From contig NZ_WKJN01000006.1 of NCBI RefSeq assembly GCF_009674495.1, positions 62,001-126,000 on the forward strand: a DNA stretch of 64,000 bases. The letters run 5' to 3'. Origin of the DNA: Duganella alba (GTDB taxonomy: Bacteria > Pseudomonadota > Gammaproteobacteria > Burkholderiales > Burkholderiaceae_D). This document shows positions 21,795 to 29,693 of this stretch, piece after piece (within the stretch, counting starts at the first letter, position 1; each line of letters starts with the position of its first letter). A program made the translations under genes and the position numbers. The notes beneath the pieces were generated by a model, which was not told where the DNA came from, did not search any database, and worked only from the letters and a program-made list of their open reading frames with translations.

Positions 21795-22978
21795 GGCTGC
21801 ACCGGCATGGACGCTTTCTTCGCTTGGAGAAATGTCTCGGTCAGCCGATTAAGGTTGGTATCGACGAACGCCTCACCTGGTCCCATGTAAGCCAGCTTTT
21901 CTGCCGTCGCAGGCAAGGAGAAGAACGGCTGAACGTCGGTACGGCCGCTGGTATCCTTGAAGACAAATTTCACTGCCGTTTTTGCGATATCGTCAGCCAT
22001 ATAATTCAGGATCATTGGACTGTGCGTGGTGACGATAATCTGGGCCGGGCACTGCACCAGCAAGTCCACCAGCTTCTCTGTGATTTCCGGATTGATGCCG
22101 TTTTCGATTTCATCCAGCACCAGGATATTCGTGCTGTCATATTCGAGCTGGGCCAGTATCGCCAGTACCCGGAGCAGGCCGTCGTTGACGTGGCTGGCGT
22201 GCATTATCAAGGTTTGCTTGCCGTCCACTCCCTGTTGCGTTAGCTGTTCGCTGATCATCAATCGCCGCGAGCCCATCGGCATGGTAACCACCGTAAAACC
22301 GGTGATGTTGGGATAGAACACCCGCAGCATTTTTTCCAGGCGTTCTTTGGACGAGCCTTGTATCTTGTCGAGGAAGGCGGGCAAGCCATCGCCTCCCGCA
22401 CTTAAACCGCTGTGGTCGGTGAGGCGAGAATTGCGGCGCAGCAGATGCGGTGCCAGCAGGTAAAGCGAGCGCATATTGATGAGCGCTGTTTTTAATTCAA
22501 GCAGTGGTTCTGGCAAGAGTTTGTCCCTGAACTGGGACAGCATCGAACCCTCGTAATTGAATGCAATATCGAGCATGACGCCGTCAAGCGTAAAATGTTC
22601 CGCGCTGGTAGAGAGCAGTTGTTCTGACGGCGCACTCATGAGGACGGCAACTTCGTCCATCAGTTGCAAACGCGTGGAACTAAAAGAGGCTGTCCAGCTT
22701 AATAGGTCGCCGCTTTGCAAGCGAAACCGCACCTCCACAGTACCGGAATTCAATCCCGGATTGACGCCGCCGTGGAAGAGCAAATCCTCGCCAGACCAGC
22801 CGCGCTCATCAAGCCAATCGCTAACATTTCCGCGCATTTGCTGGGCAATAAAATCCAGCGCCTGCAGAATGGTGGTTTTTCCTGCACCGTTTAAACCGAC
22901 AAAACAATTAAACTTGCCGAAATCGATGGTGACATCGGCCAGGGATTTAAAGTTTTTAACGGTGATTTGTTCGATCAT
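21791..22978 (-). CDS. AAA/ABC-type ATPase (AAA_21, OLD/RecF-like)
   Basis: 395 residues. The N-terminus MIEQITVKNFKSLADVTI is typical of RecF/OLD-like ATPases. Walker A GLNGAGKTT is at 28-36, a signature-like ASHVNDGLLRVLAIL at 261-275, Walker B LVLDEIENG at 286-294 and the H-loop TTHSP at 317-321. The protein lacks a fused nuclease domain; the next gene supplies a TOPRIM-like one. A hand count of bases 22081-22140 gives 27 G/C of 60, against 39 of 60 at 24721-24780, suggesting recent transfer. It lies 36 bases after the S-adenosylmethionine decarboxylase gene. Confidence 0.85.
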   Translation of the reverse strand: MIEQITVKNFKSLADVTIDFGKFNCFVGLNGAGKTTILQALDFIAQQMRGNVSDWLDERGWSGEDLLFHGGVNPGLNSGTVEVRFRLQSGDLLSWTASFSSTRLQLMDEVAVLMSAPSEQLLSTSAEHFTLDGVMLDIAFNYEGSMLSQFRDKLLPEPLLELKTALINMRSLYLLAPHLLRRNSRLTDHSGLSAGGDGLPAFLDKIQGSSKERLEKMLRVFYPNITGFTVVTMPMGSRRLMISEQLTQQGVDGKQTLIMHASHVNDGLLRVLAILAQLEYDSTNILVLDEIENGINPEITEKLVDLLVQCPAQIIVTTHSPMILNYMADDIAKTAVKFVFKDTSGRTDVQPFFSLPATAEKLAYMGPGEAFVDTNLNRLTETFLQAKKASMPVQP

Positions 22979-23014
22979 TAATGCCCGCCGCAGTGGCGCC
23001 TCCCGATGATTTTT

Positions 23015-23422
23015 TCATTCTAGCACCGCAGCGCGGGCATGCTGGTGAATGTTGTTCTGTGACAAACACGGCTGCAAGGCGCTGGTAATGACAGCGAGTG
23101 CTAACTCCGGCTGCGCTTTGCCGCACATGAAGATGTCTGCGGCGGCAAAGCCGCATTCCGGCCAAGTGTGGATGGTGATATGCGACTCCGCCAGCAGCAC
23201 CACGCCGGTCACGCCCTGGCCTTCGCCGAAGGCGTGGAAATGGCTGAACAAGACTTGCGCGCCGGCCGCTTCGGCGGCGTTGCGCAACAGCGTTTCCAAG
23301 GCGGCGCAGTTGCTCAATTTTTCGGCAGCGATGCCGCTCAGGTCAGCCAGCACATGAGTGCCGGACGGCGCGTGCGCGGGCGCCGCGCCAGGAGGTGCCG
23401 ACGGCAGGAGTTCGCGTTTCAC
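23015..23422 (-). CDS. speH: S-adenosylmethionine decarboxylase proenzyme
   Basis: 135 residues from GTG 23422 (MKRELLPS). The enzyme makes decarboxylated S-adenosylmethionine, the aminopropyl donor for spermidine. Self-cleavage before S80 in AESHITIHTWPE would give the pyruvoyl group; the active-site Cys is C100 in DIFMCG. This is the short bacterial type (SpeH). The GTG overlaps the stop of the 59-codon gene upstream (GTGA). Its place in a membrane-gene operon, opposite a membrane-bound aminopropyltransferase-like gene, suggests a specialised polyamine step rather than the housekeeping one. The symbol is by family. Confidence 0.88.
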   Translation of the reverse strand: MKRELLPSAPPGAAPAHAPSGTHVLADLSGIAAEKLSNCAALETLLRNAAEAAGAQVLFSHFHAFGEGQGVTGVVLLAESHITIHTWPECGFAAADIFMCGKAQPELALAVITSALQPCLSQNNIHQHARAAVLE

Positions 23423-23598
23423 TTGTGGCCTCCGCCGCCGGAACCGCCGCCCCAACTGCCACCGCCGGCGCCGGTGTGCGACGTCCAGGCGCTGCCGCGA
23501 TAGCCGCTGCCGGTGCTGCCGCCGCCCAGCATCCGCGTCCAGCTGCTGCCGGCGCTGAACAGCACGACGATGACTGCATAGATAAAGAATTTGCTCAT
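23419..23598 (-). CDS. Small Gly-rich membrane peptide (59 aa), unannotated type
   Basis: Short gene read directly from the minus strand: ATG 23598, MSKFFIYAVIVVLFSAGSSW, then a Gly/Ser-rich tail with GGGSTGSGYRG and GGGSWGGGSGGGGHK. One N-terminal hydrophobic segment (about residues 4-17) followed by a flexible glycine tail. It overlaps the DUF4178 stop by four bases (ATGA) and the decarboxylase start by four bases (GTGA), so three genes are coupled, which strongly supports translation. Tryptophan and glycine repeats recall small membrane-bound partner peptides. No function can be assigned. Confidence 0.75.
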   Translation of the reverse strand: MSKFFIYAVIVVLFSAGSSWTRMLGGGSTGSGYRGSAWTSHTGAGGGSWGGGSGGGGHK

Positions 23599-25064
23599 GT
23601 CTTGTCGTTGTTATCGAGGAAGGTCGCCGGCAGGTAGATCGCCAGCGCGGCGATCGCCGTCAGGAACCAGGTACCGGAAAAATTGAATAGCAACGGCACC
23701 GCGTTCAGCACCAGCATGAACCAGATGATGTACTTGGCGGTGGTGCGGTAGCGGTTATTCCCGAACGGCTGGGACCTGGACGGCGACTTCACGCGGCCCT
23801 TGAAAGCGCTGCCGAACCACAGCGACAACTGGTCCGCCGACACCGGCGAGGAGCGCGACCACGTCATCTCCTGCGCGGTGGTCTCGGACGCCAGCCGCAG
23901 CTGGCCCGCCTGGAATTCCTCCACGCGCGTCTTGTCGCCGACGGCCACGCGCCAGTTGAAGGCGCCCACCGCGTACGTCACTTCCGAGCCGTAGTCGTAC
24001 AGGCGGGAAAACTGCACCTTATCCACAAGCACTTTCGGCGCGCCGGGCGTGTAGTTCATCGGCCACTCGGCCAGCACATTGGCGCCGGACCAGCCGTCGT
24101 CGGTCTCCACCAGCCACGAGAAGCCGGCGCGCGGGCCGTACATCAGGTATTCGTTCCACTGCGTGCCTTCGTCGTCGGCGCGGCGCATCATGCCGATGAT
24201 GGTGAATTCCTGGTTGTTGATTTTGGCCGTCGCACCCAGCTCCAGCGTCAGCGGCACGGCGGCCACGCGTTCGCCGGCCGCCACCACTTGCGCTTTCGGG
24301 CTGGCGGCGTCGATCTGCGTGGCGCAGGCCGGGCACACCAGGTTGGCGGTGATGCCGGGCAGGTATTTGATCGGCGTGCCGCACGATGGGCAATCGAGCG
24401 CATCGAGCTTGCCGCGATATCGGCCGGCCGCGCGCTGGATGGTGTCGTCGTCGCGCAGCAGCTGGCATTGCAGGCTGTCGAGCGTGACGGCCAGCCCCGT
24501 GTAGACCACCGGACGTGGCGAATCCGAGTAATCGAGCGTGATGAATTCCACGCCACGGCGGAAATCCGCCACCTTGGCCTGGTAGCCGTCGCCCACCGCA
24601 AACGGCAGCTCGCCCTGGCCGCCGATGCAATCGGCCACGCGGATTTCGGCCGCCGTGTAGGGCGCGCCGTTGATCGGGTAGTTCCGGCCCGGCGTCAGCT
24701 GCTCGAAGGCCGGCAGCTGCGCGTCGCCCTGGTATTCCGCCGTGATGGTGTACATGCCGGACGAATCGCCGAGCCACGAGGTTTTGCCGTCGTCAAACAG
24801 CAGATACCACTCGTTCCACATGCCGGCCGAATAGCGCAGCTGGATGCGGCCCACCACCGTGAACGGCCGGCCGCCCAGCACGCCGGCGGTGCCGATCTGG
24901 ATCGGCGAATAATCCTCCAGCACGGACGACATCTTGCCCAGGTCTTTGACGGCGTCGGCGTCCTTGAGCACGCGCGTGCTGCAATACTCGCAGACCGCCA
25001 TGACCGAGGCGTGCGAGCGGAATTTGACTTCCGCGCCGCAGCTGGGACAGGAAACGATTTGCAT
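23595..25064 (-). CDS. Twin DUF4178 zinc-ribbon membrane protein
   Basis: 489 residues. Two zinc ribbons, CPSCG...CEYC (C6, C9, C25, C28) and CPSCG...CPAC (C225, C228, C244, C247), each precede a DUF4178 beta domain (about 55-190 and 275-400; WNEWYLLFDDGK and WNEYLMYGPRAG are matching motifs). Two hydrophobic helices close the protein (about 444-480). DUF4178 proteins (YjfK relatives) occur with DUF350 and PspA-like membrane-stress genes. Lies six bases after the SPFH gene and is coupled to the small peptide gene downstream. Biochemical role unknown. Confidence 0.85.
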   Translation of the reverse strand: MQIVSCPSCGAEVKFRSHASVMAVCEYCSTRVLKDADAVKDLGKMSSVLEDYSPIQIGTAGVLGGRPFTVVGRIQLRYSAGMWNEWYLLFDDGKTSWLGDSSGMYTITAEYQGDAQLPAFEQLTPGRNYPINGAPYTAAEIRVADCIGGQGELPFAVGDGYQAKVADFRRGVEFITLDYSDSPRPVVYTGLAVTLDSLQCQLLRDDDTIQRAAGRYRGKLDALDCPSCGTPIKYLPGITANLVCPACATQIDAASPKAQVVAAGERVAAVPLTLELGATAKINNQEFTIIGMMRRADDEGTQWNEYLMYGPRAGFSWLVETDDGWSGANVLAEWPMNYTPGAPKVLVDKVQFSRLYDYGSEVTYAVGAFNWRVAVGDKTRVEEFQAGQLRLASETTAQEMTWSRSSPVSADQLSLWFGSAFKGRVKSPSRSQPFGNNRYRTTAKYIIWFMLVLNAVPLLFNFSGTWFLTAIAALAIYLPATFLDNNDKT

Positions 25065-25070
25065 GCAGTG

Positions 25071-26105
25071 TTAGCCGATCAGTTTTTTCAGCAGCTCGGC
25101 CTTGGTGCTGTCGTAGTCGGCGGCCGAAATCAGGCCCTTATCCAGCAGACCTTTGAGTTGCCCCAGCCGCGCCTCGACCGAATCGTCGGCTGCGGCAGCA
25201 GGAGCCGCGGCCGCGGCAGCCTGCGGCGCCAGCGTGCTGCCCAGCGTCTGGCCGATCACCTGGCCAACCGTCATGCCGGCGCCCAGTCCCGCGCCGATGC
25301 CGGCCAGGCCGCTTTCGTTCCCGGCCGCCAGCGGAATCGCGCTGGCCACCTGGTACTTGGTGAAGCCGGCCATCTTGTCCGCGCTCATGCCGCCTTTCAT
25401 GCCGGCCGAGATGCGCTCGTCCAGCGCCGCCTGCAGTTCTTCCGGCAGGCTGACGCTGGCCACGTTGAATTCATCCAGCGCGATGCCGTAGCGCGCAAAC
25501 GCGGCGGTCAGGTCGCCCTTGACCTGTTGCGCCATCAGCGCCTGGTTGGCCGCCATGTCGAGGAACGGCACCTGCGACGCGCCCAGCGAACTGGCCATGG
25601 TCGCCATCAGGATGCCGCGCAGCTGGTCTTCCACTTCGTCGCGGGTGTAGACCTCGCGCGTGCCGCTGATTTCGGTGAAGAAGGCGCGCGCATTGGTCAC
25701 GCGGTACGAGTACATGCCGAAGGCGCGCACGCGCACCATGTCGAAGTCCTTGTCGCGGATGGTGATCGGCTGCGGCGTGCCCCATTTGCGGCCGGTCTGC
25801 ACGCGGGTGCTGAAGAAGTACACGTCCGACTTGAACGGCGAGTCGAACAGCTTGTCCCAGTTTTTCAGATTGGTCAGCAGCGGCAGGGTCTGCGTGGTCA
25901 GCTTGTGGGTGCCGGGGCCGAACACATCGGCGATCTGGCCTTCGTTGACGAACACCGCCACTTGCGATTCGCGCACCACCAGCACGCCGCCGTTCTGGAT
26001 CTCCTGGTCCGCCATCGGATAGCGCCAGGCCAGGACGCCGTCGGTGTCCTCGTTCCATTGCAGTACATCGATAAACTGCTTCTTGATAAAGCTGCCGATA
26101 CCCAT
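25071..26105 (-). CDS. SPFH-domain protein with C-terminal SHOCT motif
   Basis: 344 residues. The first about 230 residues form an SPFH/band-7 domain of the YdjI/virion-core-like subgroup (ESQVAVFVNEGQIADVFGPG, FFSTRVQTGRKWGT). A Gly/Ala-rich linker (AAAAAAPAAAA) leads to a SHOCT motif at the end (LGQLKGLLDKGLISAADYDSTKAELL), a short helical oligomerisation element. SPFH proteins scaffold membrane microdomains. Sits between DUF350 and DUF4178, 12 and 6 bases away. No obvious membrane helix, so it probably binds the membrane peripherally. Confidence 0.88.
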   Translation of the reverse strand: MGIGSFIKKQFIDVLQWNEDTDGVLAWRYPMADQEIQNGGVLVVRESQVAVFVNEGQIADVFGPGTHKLTTQTLPLLTNLKNWDKLFDSPFKSDVYFFSTRVQTGRKWGTPQPITIRDKDFDMVRVRAFGMYSYRVTNARAFFTEISGTREVYTRDEVEDQLRGILMATMASSLGASQVPFLDMAANQALMAQQVKGDLTAAFARYGIALDEFNVASVSLPEELQAALDERISAGMKGGMSADKMAGFTKYQVASAIPLAAGNESGLAGIGAGLGAGMTVGQVIGQTLGSTLAPQAAAAAAPAAAADDSVEARLGQLKGLLDKGLISAADYDSTKAELLKKLIG

Positions 26106-26117
26106 GATGGTCCTCGC

Positions 26118-26504
26118 TTAGGAAATGCCGGCGCCGTTGATCACGCCGATGGAAATGGAGATGGCGCCCAGCAGGCCGCCGAACGCAGTGTTATTCGCTT
26201 CGATCTGGTCCTTCGACATATTCAGCACGCGGGTGGTGATGGCATAGGCCAGCATCTGGATCACCATCGCGCCGAAGGCCCAGGCAAAGAACTGCTGGTA
26301 ATCGAGAGTATGCATCAGTGCCGAACCGATAGTGATGGAAAAACCTATCAATGCCCCGCCCAGCGATAGTGCGGCAGCCTGGTTCCCCTCGCGTATCAGC
26401 TTCACCTCGTCGAAAGGCGTCATCCAGGTGTAGGCTTTGAAGAAGACAGCCAGCAGCAAAGCGGCCAGCAACAGGTGAACGAGATAATTTAGGATGGCGG
26501 GCAC
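26118..26504 (-). CDS. DUF350 (YjfL-like) membrane protein
   Basis: 128 residues with four hydrophobic helices (LNYLVHLLLAALLLAVFF; AALSLGGALIGFSITIGSAL; FFAWAFGAMVIQMLAYAI; AFGGLLGAISISIGVINGA). The second and fourth are Gly-rich repeats of each other, as in DUF350. First gene of the leftward operon DUF350-SPFH-DUF4178-small peptide-decarboxylase. E. coli YjfL is a distant relative within a PspA-like locus. Function unknown. Confidence 0.85.
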   Translation of the reverse strand: MPAILNYLVHLLLAALLLAVFFKAYTWMTPFDEVKLIREGNQAAALSLGGALIGFSITIGSALMHTLDYQQFFAWAFGAMVIQMLAYAITTRVLNMSKDQIEANNTAFGGLLGAISISIGVINGAGIS

Positions 26505-26517
26505 GGCGCACCTTCAG

Positions 26518-26530
26518 GTAAAGTATTTAC
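26518..26530. promoter_or_regulatory. Palindrome between divergent membrane/polyamine operons
   Basis: GTAAAGTATTTAC, a 5-bp inverted repeat around GTA, in the 55-bp gap between the divergent DUF350 and aminopropyltransferase-like genes, followed by two TTAC steps. Placed to control both directions; no regulator is known. Confidence 0.4.
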
Positions 26531-26559
26531 TTACTTGATAATAATGCAAATGAGCAGAA

Positions 26560-28071
26560 ATGACCAAAAAGATTCTGATCCTGTCCGTCTTCGTGGTGGC
26601 GTCCTGTGGGCTGGCGTATGAACTGATCGCCGGTGCGCTGTCGAGCTATCTGCTGGGCGACTCGGTGCTGCAATTCTCCACGATTATCGGATGCTACCTG
26701 TTCGCGATGGGCGTGGGCGCGCATTTCTCCAAGTATGTGAAGGACGAGGACGTGCTGTCGCGCTTTGTCGATATCGAACTGGCGGTCGGCCTGATCGGCG
26801 GCGTGTCGGCGGCGGTGCTGTTTCTGACCTTTTCTTGGATGGCGGCGCCGTTCCGCACGCTGCTGTACACCATGGTGTTCCTGGTCGGCGCCTTCGTCGG
26901 CATGGAGGTGCCGCTGGTGATGCGTGCGCTGAACGCGCGGCAGACGGAATTCAATGAACTGGTCAGCCGGGTGCTGACCTTCGACTATCTGGGCGCGCTG
27001 GCGGTGTCGCTGCTGTTCCCGCTGGTGCTGGCGCCGTATCTGGGCCTGGTGCGCACCGGCTTTTTGTTCGGCATGCTGAATGTCGGCGTGGCCCTGTGGA
27101 CAATCAAGGCGTTTTCCACAGAGCTGAAAAACGTCACCGGCCGGCTGCTGCGCGCCAGCGCGGTGCTGTGCGCACTGGTGTTCGGTTTCGCCTTCGCCGA
27201 CAAGCTCACTTACTGGGGCGAGCATGGCTTGTTCGGCGATGAAATCGTGTTCGCCACCACCACGCCGTATCAGCGCCTGGTGATCACCAAGTGGAAGGAC
27301 GATACGCGCCTGTACATCAACGGCAACCTGCAATTCTCGTCGCGCGACGAGTACCGCTATCACGAAGCGCTGGTGCATCCGGTGCTGCAACCGATGCCGT
27401 GGGCGCGGCGCGTGCTGGTGCTGGGCGGCGGCGACGGCCTGGCGTTGCGCGAGATCCTGCGCTATCCGAACATCGAGCATGTGACGCTGGTCGATCTCGA
27501 TCCGGCCATGACCGGCGCCTTTACGCATCGTGAGGAACTGGTCAAGCTCAATCACGGCTCCTTCAGCGACAAGCGCGTGTGCGTGGTGAATGCCGATGCG
27601 GCCATCTGGCTGCAGCATAACGACGATATGTTCGACGCGGTGATCGTCGATTTCCCCGATCCATCCAGCTTCGCGCTCGGCAAACTGTATTCGGTGCCGT
27701 TCTACGGCATGGTGCGCAAGCATCTGGCGGCGAATGGTTTGATGGTGGTGCAATCGACGTCGCCGTTCTTCGCGCCGCATGCCTACTGGACCATCGATTC
27801 CACGCTGCGCGAAGTTGGCCTGAAAACCTATCCCTATCACGCCTATGTGCCGTCGTTCGGCGAATGGGGCTTCATCCTGGCGACGCCGCAGGCGAACTAC
27901 ACGCCGCCGACCAGCTACCGCCTGCCGATGCGCTATCTGAACGCCGATACCACGCGTGAGATGTTCATCTTCCCGCCCGATATGAAGGCGCTGCCGATGG
28001 AACCGAACCGCCTCAACACCCAGTCGCTCGTGCATGAATTCGAGCAGGACTGGCGCGGGGTAATCCGCTGA
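26560..28071 (+). CDS. Membrane-embedded spermidine-synthase-like aminopropyltransferase
   Basis: 503 residues in two parts. The first about 215 residues hold roughly seven membrane helices. The rest is a polyamine aminopropyltransferase fold: YHEALVHP (267-274), nucleotide loop LVLGGGDGLALREI (287-299), VDLDP (311-315), NADA (344-347) and catalytic-region VDFPDPSS (363-370). It would transfer an aminopropyl group from decarboxylated S-adenosylmethionine, made by the enzyme encoded at 23015, to an amine at the membrane. The acceptor is unknown. Divergent from DUF350, and overlaps the FAD oxidoreductase start by one base (TGATG). Confidence 0.88.
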   Translation: MTKKILILSVFVVASCGLAYELIAGALSSYLLGDSVLQFSTIIGCYLFAMGVGAHFSKYVKDEDVLSRFVDIELAVGLIGGVSAAVLFLTFSWMAAPFRTLLYTMVFLVGAFVGMEVPLVMRALNARQTEFNELVSRVLTFDYLGALAVSLLFPLVLAPYLGLVRTGFLFGMLNVGVALWTIKAFSTELKNVTGRLLRASAVLCALVFGFAFADKLTYWGEHGLFGDEIVFATTTPYQRLVITKWKDDTRLYINGNLQFSSRDEYRYHEALVHPVLQPMPWARRVLVLGGGDGLALREILRYPNIEHVTLVDLDPAMTGAFTHREELVKLNHGSFSDKRVCVVNADAAIWLQHNDDMFDAVIVDFPDPSSFALGKLYSVPFYGMVRKHLAANGLMVVQSTSPFFAPHAYWTIDSTLREVGLKTYPYHAYVPSFGEWGFILATPQANYTPPTSYRLPMRYLNADTTREMFIFPPDMKALPMEPNRLNTQSLVHEFEQDWRGVIR

Positions 28072-29681
28072 TGCTGCGCCGGTCATTCCTGGTCTGGGCT
28101 GGCGCTTCAGGGCTGGCTGCCGCCGGCAGCGGGCTGGCATTCCAGCGCTGGCAGGAGATTACGCCGACGGTACATTACGTCGGCCGCGACGAAGGCCACT
28201 TCCTGCGCGACCGCCGCGCGCTGCCGCCACCGTCGCAGGTTATCCACACCGACATTGCGATACTCGGCTCCGGCGTCTCCGGCCTCACCGCCGCGTGGAA
28301 GCTGAAAAAACTCGGCAAGACCGACGTACTGATGATCGACGGCCCTCAGCCCTACGGCAACGCGGCCGGCGGCGCCTTCGACGAATACGAGTATCCGACC
28401 GGCGCGCACTATCTGCCGCTGCCGTCGCCCGAATCCACGCACGTGCGCGAAATCCTCGCGGACCTCGGCATCATCCAGAAGGATGCGTTTGCGGAGAAGC
28501 CTTATTACGACGAGCGTTTCATCCTGCACGCGCCGGAAGAACGGCTGCTGTTCAACGGTCACTGGCAGGACGGCTTCATTCCCACCGACGGCGTACCGCA
28601 ATGGGAGCTGGAGGAGCACAAGCGCTTCTTCGACGAAGTGCATCGCCTGCGCCAGACGCGCGGCGCCGATGGCCGCCGCGTGTTCGTGTTCCCGACCGTG
28701 CTGTCGTCGGAAGACCCGAAGTGGCAGGCGCTGGACGGCATCTCGCTCAAGCAGTGGATGGACCAGAACAACTACAAATCGCCGACGCTGCACTGGTATC
28801 TGAACTACTGCTGCCGCGACGACTACGGCACGCGTTACGACAAGGTATCCGCCTGGGCGGGCCTGCACTACTATTGCAGCCGCTGGGGACAGGCCGCCAA
28901 TGCCGGCAACGGCGCGTGGCTGACATGGCCGGGCGGCTTGCAGCCGCTGGCCTCCGGCATCGAGCGCGCGGCGCAGATCAAGCGCATGGCCGGCACGGCG
29001 ATCTCGCTGAAGAAAACGGCGGACGGCGTCGAGGCGCTGTGCTTCAAGCTGGAAAACGGCAAGCCGACCAGCTATCTGGTGCGCGCCCGCAAAGCCATCT
29101 GCGCGATGCCGACCTATGTAGCGGCGCGGGTTGTGGATAACATCGGCGAATACGGTTTCGACGTCGCCAGACACGTGCCGGAATATGCGCCGTGGATGGT
29201 GGCGAACTTCCTGCTCAAGCGCTTTCCCGAAGAACTGCCGAACCAGCCGCTGTCGTGGGATAACGTGGTGTACAGCGAGCCGGGACTGGGCTTCGTGGTC
29301 TCCACCCACCAGGACATCCGCGTGCGGCCGCCGGAAAAGACAGTGTTCAGCGCCTACGTCGCGCTGTCCGACCGCAAGGCCGGCACGGCGCGGCACTGGA
29401 TGGCGTCCGCCAGTCCGGAAGAACTGCTGGCGCTGGCCGGCGCCGACCTGAAAACCGCCTATGGCGCGCAGTTTGCCTCCTGTGTGGAGCGGGTCGACAT
29501 CACCCTAAGGGGACATGCGATGGCTGTCCCTTGGCCCGGTTTCCGCAACAACGCCGGCATGAGAGCATTGCGCGAGGTGGATGGTCCCATCCTGTTTGCT
29601 CACGCCGACCTTTCCGGCTTCTCCGTTTTCGAGGAAGCCGCCTGGTGGGGATACCGCGCGGCACAGTTAGCCGCTCAATGA
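28071..29681 (+). CDS. Signal-anchored FAD-dependent amine-oxidase-like oxidoreductase
   Basis: 536 residues. The N-terminus MLRRSFLVWAGASGLAAAG has a twin-arginine-like start and hydrophobic stretch, pointing to Tat export or membrane anchoring. The dinucleotide fold DIAILGSGVSGLTAAWKL (61-78; GSGVSG 66-71) binds FAD, and the C-terminal segment with LFAHADLSGFSVFEEA resembles the FAD-closing region of amine-oxidase/phytoene-desaturase families. The gene is coupled to the aminopropyltransferase-like gene, suggesting it oxidises that product or a polyamine. Substrate is inference. Confidence 0.8.
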   Translation: MLRRSFLVWAGASGLAAAGSGLAFQRWQEITPTVHYVGRDEGHFLRDRRALPPPSQVIHTDIAILGSGVSGLTAAWKLKKLGKTDVLMIDGPQPYGNAAGGAFDEYEYPTGAHYLPLPSPESTHVREILADLGIIQKDAFAEKPYYDERFILHAPEERLLFNGHWQDGFIPTDGVPQWELEEHKRFFDEVHRLRQTRGADGRRVFVFPTVLSSEDPKWQALDGISLKQWMDQNNYKSPTLHWYLNYCCRDDYGTRYDKVSAWAGLHYYCSRWGQAANAGNGAWLTWPGGLQPLASGIERAAQIKRMAGTAISLKKTADGVEALCFKLENGKPTSYLVRARKAICAMPTYVAARVVDNIGEYGFDVARHVPEYAPWMVANFLLKRFPEELPNQPLSWDNVVYSEPGLGFVVSTHQDIRVRPPEKTVFSAYVALSDRKAGTARHWMASASPEELLALAGADLKTAYGAQFASCVERVDITLRGHAMAVPWPGFRNNAGMRALREVDGPILFAHADLSGFSVFEEAAWWGYRAAQLAAQ

Positions 29682-29693
29682 TAAGCTCAAGCC

